A stretch of DNA of 64,000 bases, taken from positions 248,001 through 312,000 of the forward strand of contig NZ_JACA01000005.1 in assembly GCF_000520995.1 (NCBI RefSeq), read 5' to 3'. Below are positions 44,448 to 51,972 of the stretch, piece by piece. The notes under the pieces are model-generated. The model worked only from the letters and a program-made list of their open reading frames with translations. It was not told the origin of the DNA and made no database searches. This stretch comes from Aquimarina macrocephali JAMB N27. GTDB taxonomy: Bacteria; Bacteroidota; Bacteroidia; Flavobacteriales; Flavobacteriaceae. Every line of letters starts with the position of its first letter. Position 1 is the stretch's first letter. The position numbers and the translations under genes were made by a program.

Positions 44448-44480
44448 GTAGAATTTAGATAAACAGGAGGATTAAAGAAT

Positions 44481-44488
44481 TATATTTG
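44481..44488 (+). promoter_or_regulatory. -7 element of cvfB; decides the start
   Basis: TATATTTG matches TAnnTTTG and overlaps an upstream in-frame TTG at 44486. Transcription would start after that codon, so translation must begin at ATG 44504. Confidence 0.5.
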
Positions 44489-44503
44489 CGCAAAAATAGA
44501 GAT

Positions 44504-45337
44504 ATGCTTAAGCTTGGGGAATATAATATGTTAGAGGTTGTTAGAGAAAGAGATCAAGGTGTCTATCTTTGTGACGAAGAAGGGGATGAGGTTTTATTGC
44601 CCAATAAGTATGTGCCAGAACAATTTCAAATAAGAGATATTTTAAAGGTTTTTGTGTATTTAGATAGCTCAGAGCGTGTTGTTGCTACTACCTTAGAGCC
44701 TTTTACAACTGTAAAATCTTTTGCTTATTTAAAATGTACAAATGTGTCAGAAATTGGCGCTTTTCTGGATTGGGGATTAGAAAAAGATCTTTTTGTTCCT
44801 TTTAGAGAACAATCTTCAAAAATGAGAGTAGGTAGTTGGTATCTTGTTTATGTGTACCTAGATGAAGAAACCAATCGACTAGTTGCATCAAGTAAAACCA
44901 ATGCTTTTTTAGATAATTCTTTAGTTTTACTGTCTTCATATGATGAAGTTGATCTTATCGCTTCTCATCCTTCACCACAAGGTTGGAATATGATTGTAAA
45001 TCAAAAGCATTTAGGATTAGTATATGGTGATGAAATTTTTCAAAAGATAACACCAGGAGATCAACTTAAAGGGTTTGTGAAAAAAGTTCGCCCTGATGGT
45101 AAGATAGATCTTACATTGCAACGACACGGATTTAGAGGGATAGAGCCAAATGCAGAGCAGGTTTTAAAAGAGTTAAAATCTAGCGGTGGTTTTATTGATC
45201 TTAATGATAAATCAGATCCCGAAGATATTAAAGAGGTTTTTCAATTGAGTAAGAAAAGTTTTAAAAAAGCTATTGGATCACTGTATAAAGAAAGAAAAAT
45301 TATTATCGAGAAAGAGGGAATACGCTTGGTAGAGTAG
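44504..45337 (+). CDS. cvfB: CvfB-like S1 RNA-binding protein
   Basis: This 277-residue protein has tandem S1-type RNA-binding domains (for example YLKCTNVSEIGAFLDWGLEKD and GFVKKVRPDGKIDLTLQ read as separate motifs) and a C-terminal winged-helix domain (LSKKSFKKAIGSLYKERKI). In Staphylococcus the CvfB family affects virulence gene expression by binding RNA; here the role is probably general post-transcriptional control. The start is ATG 44504, since the upstream alternative overlaps the promoter. Confidence 0.87.
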   Translation: MLKLGEYNMLEVVRERDQGVYLCDEEGDEVLLPNKYVPEQFQIRDILKVFVYLDSSERVVATTLEPFTTVKSFAYLKCTNVSEIGAFLDWGLEKDLFVPFREQSSKMRVGSWYLVYVYLDEETNRLVASSKTNAFLDNSLVLLSSYDEVDLIASHPSPQGWNMIVNQKHLGLVYGDEIFQKITPGDQLKGFVKKVRPDGKIDLTLQRHGFRGIEPNAEQVLKELKSSGGFIDLNDKSDPEDIKEVFQLSKKSFKKAIGSLYKERKIIIEKEGIRLVE

Positions 45338-45437
45338 GCCAAAATAAAATCAGTACCGATAATCAAAGAAGAAGTTACTTTTTGTTTGTTTTATTTGGAT
45401 TAAATCTAAATAAAAAGTATTTTAGCGGCCTTTAAAT

Positions 45438-45749
45438 ATGGAATTAATTTTTTCTTCAACATACTACTCCTCATATCAATCATCAGCAGAGCGATGTTAT
45501 TATATTGACTTTGGCCATAAAATGGTTAAAACTTCTTTCTGTCAATTACTTAGTTTAAGGTATAAGGCAAAAAAAATGTCCTCATTTGAGTATATAGATG
45601 ATTTACTTAACCATAATGATACAGTAGTATTGTCTTTATGTGATAAAGAACATTTGATTTTATTAGACACATTAATGGTGTTGGATTTTGTAGATTTTAT
45701 GAAAGGAACATTTGCAATGATAGAATTAAATGCTATGCTAGTATCATGA
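45438..45749 (+). CDS. hypothetical protein, 103 residues
   Basis: I do not recognise this protein. It is short, with no signal peptide, several Tyr and Ser near the N-terminus (FSSTYYSSYQSSAERCYY), then an alpha/beta pattern (MVKTSFCQLLSLRYKAKKM, VVLSLCDKEHLILLDTLMVLDF cut into motifs) and three Cys. It lies between cvfB and the ferritin gene, both on the same strand. The frame is open with good codon use, so it is probably real. The function is unknown. Confidence 0.55.
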   Translation: MELIFSSTYYSSYQSSAERCYYIDFGHKMVKTSFCQLLSLRYKAKKMSSFEYIDDLLNHNDTVVLSLCDKEHLILLDTLMVLDFVDFMKGTFAMIELNAMLVS

Positions 45750-45842
45750 TATTTTATTATTAGATTTAGACTTACTATAAATAGGGTATCAATTAAGTTT
45801 TACATCTAGATTTTCTATACTTTTATTAAAAATATTTGAAAA

Positions 45843-46352
45843 ATGGAAAATCTTACACGACAAGAAATAAGCATTAATCTTGAAGTAATGGATATGCTTA
45901 ATAAGCAAATTGAGAAAGAACAAAGAGCTTCGTCATTGTATTTAGCAATGGCCTCATGGTGTGATCAAAAAACGCTTGTAAATAGTGCTTCCTTTTTTTA
46001 TAAGCAGGCAGCGGAAGAAAGAGAGCATATGATGAAAATTTTTAAGTTTATTAATGATACAGGTGGATCAGCCTACTCTCCTGATGTTTCTAATATAACT
46101 CATGAATTTTCTTCTCTTAGAGAAATTTTTGAAACTGCATTAAATCATGAGATATCCATCACACAGTCTATCTATAAAATTGTTGCAAAATGTAGGAAAG
46201 TAAATGATTTTGGTTCAGAAAACTTCTTAATGTGGTTTGTAGAAGAGCAGCTTGAGGAAGAAGAGACTATTAAAGATATTTTAGATATGTTTGATTTATC
46301 AGGAGATATGCCACTTCAATTCATTGATGAAAGAATCCCTGTTGGTAAATAA
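45843..46352 (+). CDS. non-haem ferritin
   Basis: This 169-residue iron-storage protein has a four-helix ferritin core with the di-iron residues in KEQRASSLYLAM (first Glu), AAEEREHMMKI (Glu and His) and LMWFVEEQLEEEE (further Glu). No haem-binding Met of bacterioferritin is obvious, so FtnA-type ferritin is the better call. It oxidises and stores iron as a 24-mer. Single gene; no Fur-type box was recognised by eye. Confidence 0.93.
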   Translation: MENLTRQEISINLEVMDMLNKQIEKEQRASSLYLAMASWCDQKTLVNSASFFYKQAAEEREHMMKIFKFINDTGGSAYSPDVSNITHEFSSLREIFETALNHEISITQSIYKIVAKCRKVNDFGSENFLMWFVEEQLEEEETIKDILDMFDLSGDMPLQFIDERIPVGK

Positions 46353-46401
46353 TTTATATATAGTAAATTTAATCTAAGATGTTTTTTTTGTATAAATAGG
46401 C

Positions 46402-46812
46402 TTAATAGGCTAAACCGGTAATGGGGCAGAAAGCACCACTATATAGACTAGCATCCTTATAAGCTGTATTTTTTATACCCCCAATATTTGTATTAGTGTT
46501 GTAGCCATTACCTGATAATCTAAAACCAGATGTTTTTGGTTGAGGGATTGCAACATTATATTTTGACGAAATATCTTTATACTTCGGAGAGTCAATGTAC
46601 ATTGTATAGCTTTTCTTAAATGCTTGCTGTCTTAAGTCTACGGTCAAATCTACTTCCTGTAATTGATACTTTTTAGTTTTAAGCTCTTTTTTATTCATTA
46701 CTAATGGGGCACTTAATTGTTCCCATTCTATAGATATTGTATGTGGTACATCTTCTTGTCCATATGATAAAAAGCTGATGCCTCCGATAAGTATTGCTAA
46801 AAAAACTTTCAT
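46402..46812 (-). CDS. exported hypothetical protein, 136 residues
   Basis: This protein has a signal peptide (residues 1-18, ending LSYGQ) and a mature part without clear domains. It contains KTKKYQLQEVDLTVDLRQQ (beta-rich) and ends with NTNTNIGGIKN and the Cys-containing SGAFCPITGLAY. I do not recognise it. It is a single gene on the minus strand between ferritin and menB. Probably a periplasmic or surface protein of narrow distribution. Confidence 0.6.
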   Translation of the reverse strand: MKVFLAILIGGISFLSYGQEDVPHTISIEWEQLSAPLVMNKKELKTKKYQLQEVDLTVDLRQQAFKKSYTMYIDSPKYKDISSKYNVAIPQPKTSGFRLSGNGYNTNTNIGGIKNTAYKDASLYSGAFCPITGLAY

Positions 46813-46943
46813 AATGGTAAATATATTATCAATTCAGATAAAACCTTCAAAAACTATACTAAAATCTGTTTTTTATTTAAAATAAAATCAAAAATTAGGG
46901 GATTTACCCCATAATTGATGCAGTGAGATATAGTATATTGTAG

Positions 46944-46951
46944 TATTTTTG
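46944..46951 (+). promoter_or_regulatory. -7 element of menB; decides the start
   Basis: TATTTTTG matches TAnnTTTG. It contains the alternative in-frame TTG at 46949, so translation must start at the later ATG 46973. A TTG lies 26 bases upstream, somewhat far for a -33. Confidence 0.5.
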
Positions 46952-46972
46952 AGGATACAAAAAAATATATTA

Positions 46973-47815
46973 ATGAGTTCAATAGATTGGAAAACTGTAA
47001 AAGAATACGAAGACATCACCTATAAAAAATCGGGAGGTGTTGCACGAATAGCATTTAACAGACCAAATGTACGTAATGCTTTTAGGCCAAATACAACAAG
47101 TGAACTTTATGATGCTTTTTATGATGCGCAAGAAGATACATCTATAGGGGTGGTTCTGCTTTCTGCAGAAGGCCCTTCGACAAAAGACGGAGTGTATAGT
47201 TTTTGTAGTGGAGGAGATCAAAAGGCTAGAGGTCATCAAGGGTATGTTGGAGATGATGGTAGACACAGATTAAATATTTTAGAAGTTCAAAGGCTTATTA
47301 GGTTTATGCCAAAAGTCATTATTGCAGTAGTGCCTGGATGGGCTGTAGGAGGAGGGCATAGTCTTCATGTTGTTTGTGATCTTACTCTTGCAAGTAAAGA
47401 ACATGCTATTTTTAAACAAACCGATGCAGACGTAACAAGTTTTGACGGAGGATATGGTTCTGCTTATTTAGCAAAGATGGTTGGGCAAAAAAAAGCACGT
47501 GAAATTTTCTTTTTAGGAAGAAATTACTCTGCGCAAGATGCTTATGAAATGGGAATGGTAAATGCTGTGATTCCTCATGATGATCTAGAAGATACAGCGT
47601 ATGAATGGGCAAAAGAAATCCTTGAAAAATCACCAACATCTATCAAAATGTTAAAATTCGCAATGAATCTTACAGATGATGGTATGGTAGGACAACAGGT
47701 ATTTGCAGGAGAGGCAACACGACTAGCGTATATGACAGAGGAAGCCAAAGAAGGAAGAGATGCATTTCTTGAAAAGCGAAAGCCAGATTTTAAGAACATT
47801 AAATGGATGCCATAA
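46973..47815 (+). CDS. menB: 1,4-dihydroxy-2-naphthoyl-CoA synthase
   Basis: MenB closes the second ring of menaquinone by converting succinylbenzoyl-CoA to dihydroxynaphthoyl-CoA. The 281-residue crotonase-fold protein has the CoA-binding CSGGDQKARG, the oxyanion PGWAVGGGHSLH and the signature FKQTDADVTSFDGGYGS, followed by GQKKAREIFFLGR. It is separated from menF and menD by about 3 kb of unrelated genes and has its own -7 element. Confidence 0.95.
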   Translation: MSSIDWKTVKEYEDITYKKSGGVARIAFNRPNVRNAFRPNTTSELYDAFYDAQEDTSIGVVLLSAEGPSTKDGVYSFCSGGDQKARGHQGYVGDDGRHRLNILEVQRLIRFMPKVIIAVVPGWAVGGGHSLHVVCDLTLASKEHAIFKQTDADVTSFDGGYGSAYLAKMVGQKKAREIFFLGRNYSAQDAYEMGMVNAVIPHDDLEDTAYEWAKEILEKSPTSIKMLKFAMNLTDDGMVGQQVFAGEATRLAYMTEEAKEGRDAFLEKRKPDFKNIKWMP

Positions 47816-47863
47816 TTTTATAATTACCGATCTTTTTTAAAATTAGAATTACCTTAGTATACA

Positions 47864-48679
47864 ATGGATAAAAAAGAAGAAGAGCTTATATCGATGCACT
47901 ATCAGATGGAAAAAACTGATATCAAACAGCAACGGCTGGAGGATCGTCTTATCTCTATTTCTGAAGACTTGAAGAGAAGTAAAAGAAGACGTAATTTTTA
48001 CTTTATTTTTATTCTTATTTTGATGTTGTTGCTAACTGCGGGAAGTCTTTATGTGATCCTTGGCGAAAAAGAAAATAGTACTAAAATTGAGTCTTTAGAA
48101 GGGGATGTAGATGTACAGCGACTTATATTTGAAAATGATTCTTTACAAAAGGAAGTGGATAAACTTAAAACAGATATTTCTAAATATCAAAATGAAGAAT
48201 TATCAAATAAGGTAGATACTACAACTTCTCTTTCTGGTAATATTGGAAGTATAAAAAAAGGAGAAGAAGATGTTGCGGATGGAAAATCTAAACTAAAATT
48301 TGAAAGGAAATATTGTTACATAAATAGAGTTTATAAAAGCAACGATGTTGTTTTTATAGAAGCAGATATTATAGAGTATTATCAGGGTAGAAAAGCAGTT
48401 AAAAAAGCTAAAGAATTAGGGGAAGCTGAATATGATTTAGATAAAAATGGAGATACATTGTATTTTTTATATAATAATTATTATATTCATAACCAGAGTT
48501 CTAGGTCTAAAATATTAGAACTTGACGATAAGGCGAGGGTGAAGATTGAAAATATTAATCAAATTTCTTCCGGTTTTCCATTGAAGGCTTTCCAGAAAGT
48601 AATTACAGATAAACCTGTTTTAATTTTGGAAATTAATAATGGAATAGTATATAAAATAACCGAACAGAAACTCCCTTAA
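47864..48679 (+). CDS. membrane-anchored coiled-coil protein, paralogue 1
   Basis: This 271-residue protein has a charged N-terminal helix (EEELISMHYQMEKTDIKQQR), a KRSKRRR basic stop and one membrane span at about 45-65, then a coiled-coil region at about 75-105 and a C-terminal beta-rich domain (YCYINRVYKSNDVVFIEADI). It is type II: a short cytoplasmic tail with a large periplasmic part. Its N-terminus is plainly related to the next gene's, although the C-terminal domains differ. Unknown function; an envelope role is likely. Confidence 0.65.
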   Translation: MDKKEEELISMHYQMEKTDIKQQRLEDRLISISEDLKRSKRRRNFYFIFILILMLLLTAGSLYVILGEKENSTKIESLEGDVDVQRLIFENDSLQKEVDKLKTDISKYQNEELSNKVDTTTSLSGNIGSIKKGEEDVADGKSKLKFERKYCYINRVYKSNDVVFIEADIIEYYQGRKAVKKAKELGEAEYDLDKNGDTLYFLYNNYYIHNQSSRSKILELDDKARVKIENINQISSGFPLKAFQKVITDKPVLILEINNGIVYKITEQKLP

Positions 48680-48739
48680 GCATTGTTTAAAAATATATCT
48701 TTAGAATAACTAACTAAACTTTTGAAGCTACCCCCCACA

Positions 48740-49351
48740 ATGAAAGTTATGAAAGATGAGGATCTTCTATCTCTACATTACCAGATAGAAAAAGCCGAAA
48801 TTAAACAGAAAAAGCTCGAAGACCTTCTGGATGAAGAGTCGGATAGGCTAAAAAAAAGTAAGAAATCTAATAGACTATTTGGATCATTCTCACTAGTTCT
48901 ATTTCTATTAACTATTTTTCTTGTTGCTAATGCTTTTTATTTTAGCAAACCACCATCAAAAAATGATGAAGCAGGAATTAATGAACTTTCTGTAGTAAAA
49001 CAAGAATTGGCCTCTGCTAAGAAAGAATTAAAAGCATTAAAAAAAGAAAAGATTAACCTTAAAGAAATCAAAAATCTATATTTGTATAGAAGTTTGATTA
49101 AAAAAGATACTGTGTATTCGGTGCAGTTAAAAGCGTTTAATGCAAAAAACACTCCTGCTATTTCTGAGAAATTTACAAATACACTTATTTATAGTGATAC
49201 TTCATTCTATAAAATGAGTTTAGGTATTTTTGAAACCTTAGCCGAAGCTCAGGATTTTAGAAAAACACTAATAGCCTCAGGGTTTGATAAGAGAATATTT
49301 GTAATATCCTATAAAGATGGAAAACGATTAAAAATTGAAGACTTTCAGTAG
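48740..49351 (+). CDS. membrane-anchored SPOR-like protein, paralogue 2
   Basis: This protein (203 residues from ATG 48740) has the same N-terminal design as the gene before it: DLLSLHYQIEKAEIKQKKLE, a KKSKKSNR basic stop and one membrane span, then a coiled coil (KQELASAKKELKALKKEK). The C-terminal 75 residues look like a SPOR peptidoglycan-binding domain (YSVQLKAFNAKN, SLGIFETLAEAQDFRKTL). An upstream in-frame TTG at 48722 is a weaker start; another ATG lies at 48749. It may bind septal peptidoglycan, by family analogy. Confidence 0.68.
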   Translation: MKVMKDEDLLSLHYQIEKAEIKQKKLEDLLDEESDRLKKSKKSNRLFGSFSLVLFLLTIFLVANAFYFSKPPSKNDEAGINELSVVKQELASAKKELKALKKEKINLKEIKNLYLYRSLIKKDTVYSVQLKAFNAKNTPAISEKFTNTLIYSDTSFYKMSLGIFETLAEAQDFRKTLIASGFDKRIFVISYKDGKRLKIEDFQ

Positions 49352-49355
49352 TTAA

Positions 49356-51770
49356 TTATCTCAATTTAGGAAAATTAACTGGATCTGTTTCATTTATAAT
49401 GGCATATACATTTTCGAAAATATCTTCTATAGAAGGTTTGCTAAAATAATCTCCATCCGTTCCAAAAGCCGGCCTGTGTGGTTGAGCACTTAAGGTCTGT
49501 GGTTTACTATCCAAGTATTGATACACATTTTGCTCATCAATCAATTTGTGTAAAATATATCCAGTACCACCACCTGGTACATCTTCGTCAATGATCAATA
49601 ATCGGTTGGTTTTAGCAACACTTTTTACAATATCATGATTTAGATCAAAAGGAAGTAAGGATTGTACATCAATTACTTCGGCATTAATTCCTACCGATAG
49701 TAATTCTTTTGCAGCTTGTTCAACCAATCGCAATGTAGAGCCATAGGATACCAAGGTAATATCTGTTCCTTCTTTAACTGTTTCGACAATACCAATTGGT
49801 GTTCTGATTTCGGATAAATTAGTAGGCATTTTTTCTTTTAGACGATATCCATTAAGACATTCTACAACTAAAGCAGGTTCATCACTATCCATTAATGTAT
49901 TATAAAAACCTGCGGCTTTGGTCATATTTCGAGGTACAAGAATATGGATACCTCTTAGTAGGTGAACAATACCACCCATTTGAGAACCAGAATGCCATAT
50001 TCCTTCTAGTCTATGTCCTCGTGTTCTTATAATTAAAGGCGCTTTTTGTTTTGCAAAAGTTCTATATCGCAACGTAGCAAGGTCATCGCTTAATCCTTGT
50101 ATGCAATATAAAATATAATCTAAATATTGAATTTCTGCAATGGGCCTTAATCCTCGCATGGCCATCCCAATTCCTTGTCCTATTATCGTAGCTTCTCTAA
50201 TCCCAGCATCGGATACCCTTGTTTCTCCAAATTTTTCCTGAAGTCCCTCAAGGCCTTGATTTACATCACCAATTTTACCGCTATCTTCTCCAAAAATAAG
50301 TGCTTCAGGAATTCTGCTAAATAATTTTTCAAAGTTATCTCTTATAATAACTCTACCGTCAACTTGTTCTGTATTGGTGTCGTATTGAGCTTTTACTTCT
50401 TTAACATGTATAGCATTAGAATCACTTTCATTATATAAATGACTACTGTATTTTGGTTGAATAAGAGAAATATAATTATTTATCCATTCCTGAAGTGTAG
50501 ATTTCTCTGCAAAATCTTCTTTAGTGATATATTGTAATGTTTTTCTTGTAGCCTCAAGAATATCTCTACGTATAGGTTCTTCTTTAGAAGCTAATACATT
50601 AACCAGAGGAGAAATGAAATTTTTATTTGCACTTTTATTTTCTACAGATTTTAGAACTTCTAATGCTTCTTTTTGTTCTGATTTGATTTCAGACAAATAT
50701 GCGTTCCAAGCTTCAGCCTTTCCTTTTCTTACCTTCTTTTTTGCAGTTTTTTCAAAATCCAGAAGCTCTTCTGCTGTTGCAATATTATGTTCAATGATCC
50801 ATTCTTTAAACTTTTTATTACAATCATATTCGCGTTCCCAATTTAATCGTTCTTCGCTTTTGTATCTTTCGTGAGAACCAGAAGTAGAGTGTCCTTGTGG
50901 TTGTGTTAATTCTTTAACATGAATAATAACAGGAATATGTTTTTCACGTGCTAATTTTTCAGCTTTTTCATAGGTATCCATGAGAGCAGGATAATCCCAA
51001 CCATTAACTTTTAATATTTCATAGCCTTCATGATGTTCATCACGTCTAAAACCTTCCAGAATAAGAGAAATATCTTCTTTGGTAGTTTGATGCTTTGCAT
51101 GAACAGAGATACCGTATTCATCATCCCAGACACTAATAACCATTGGCACTTGTAGAACACCTCCTGCATTAATAGTTTCCCAAAATAAGCCTTCACTGGT
51201 ACTTGCATTACCAATAGTTCCCCAAGCTACTTCATTTCCTTGATTAGAGAAGTTAGAATGATTAGAAACACTTTTTTCGTTACGATATACCTTTGATGCT
51301 TGAGCTAGGCCTAATAACCTAGGCATTTGACCAGCAGTAGGAGAGATATCTGCACTTGAGTTTTTTTGCTGCATCAGGTTTTTCCATGTGCCATCTTCAT
51401 TAAGACTGTGAGTTGCAAAATGTCCTCCCATTTGTCTTCCTGCAGCAAAAGGTTCTTTATTGATATCTGTATGAGCGTATAAGCCAGCAAAGAACTGCTC
51501 TACAGTATATTGATCAATAGCCATCATAAATGTTTGATCTCTGTAGTATCCTGATCTAAAATCACCGTCACGAAAAACTCTGGCCATCGCAAGTTGCGGT
51601 AACTCTTTTCCTCCTCCAAAAATTCCAAACTTAGATTTACCTGTCAATACTTCTCGTCTTCCCAGCAAACTACATTCTCTACTAATTAATGCTATTTTGT
51701 AGTCTTTAAGTATTTGATCTCTATATTCTTCGAATGAAATATTAGATGAAGTAATGGTTTCAGGCTGCAT
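49356..51770 (-). CDS. 2-oxoacid dehydrogenase E1, fused alpha and beta
   Basis: This 804-residue protein joins both E1 halves of a branched-chain 2-oxoacid (or related) dehydrogenase. The alpha part (about 1-400) has FFAGLYAHTDINK, GGHFATHSLNEDG, GNASTSEGLFWETINAGG (thiamine diphosphate site) and the KELTQPQGHSTSG phosphorylation-type loop. The beta part (about 455-804) has EALIFGEDSGKIGDVNQG, RVSDAGIREATIIGQG and LLIIDEDVPGGGTGYIL. The product oxidises 2-oxoacids, passing acyl groups to E2 lipoate. E2 and E3 are not in the window. A -33/-7 pair lies just upstream. Confidence 0.92.
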   Translation of the reverse strand: MQPETITSSNISFEEYRDQILKDYKIALISRECSLLGRREVLTGKSKFGIFGGGKELPQLAMARVFRDGDFRSGYYRDQTFMMAIDQYTVEQFFAGLYAHTDINKEPFAAGRQMGGHFATHSLNEDGTWKNLMQQKNSSADISPTAGQMPRLLGLAQASKVYRNEKSVSNHSNFSNQGNEVAWGTIGNASTSEGLFWETINAGGVLQVPMVISVWDDEYGISVHAKHQTTKEDISLILEGFRRDEHHEGYEILKVNGWDYPALMDTYEKAEKLAREKHIPVIIHVKELTQPQGHSTSGSHERYKSEERLNWEREYDCNKKFKEWIIEHNIATAEELLDFEKTAKKKVRKGKAEAWNAYLSEIKSEQKEALEVLKSVENKSANKNFISPLVNVLASKEEPIRRDILEATRKTLQYITKEDFAEKSTLQEWINNYISLIQPKYSSHLYNESDSNAIHVKEVKAQYDTNTEQVDGRVIIRDNFEKLFSRIPEALIFGEDSGKIGDVNQGLEGLQEKFGETRVSDAGIREATIIGQGIGMAMRGLRPIAEIQYLDYILYCIQGLSDDLATLRYRTFAKQKAPLIIRTRGHRLEGIWHSGSQMGGIVHLLRGIHILVPRNMTKAAGFYNTLMDSDEPALVVECLNGYRLKEKMPTNLSEIRTPIGIVETVKEGTDITLVSYGSTLRLVEQAAKELLSVGINAEVIDVQSLLPFDLNHDIVKSVAKTNRLLIIDEDVPGGGTGYILHKLIDEQNVYQYLDSKPQTLSAQPHRPAFGTDGDYFSKPSIEDIFENVYAIINETDPVNFPKLR

Positions 51771-51793
51771 GTGAACGGTGTTTTAATGTTTTG

Positions 51794-51824
51794 CAAATTT
51801 AGCTAAAATCCTAGCCATTTGCAA
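51794..51824 (-). promoter_or_regulatory. promoter of the E1 dehydrogenase gene
   Basis: On the minus strand TTG (51822-51824) and TAAATTTG (51794-51801) are 20 bases apart, a good Bacteroidota -33/-7 match. The start codon is 24 bases past the -7. Confidence 0.6.
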
Positions 51825-51972
51825 GGCAGAAACTCTTAATTTTTTTGAGTATAATTCATTAAAACTGTGTTTTTATTGATGAATTATAGTTTTTGAACAG
51901 TATTTTAAGGATTGGTTAACAAATGTTCAAAATTTTCACATTTATTTTTCAGTATATTTTTTCACAAAGAAA

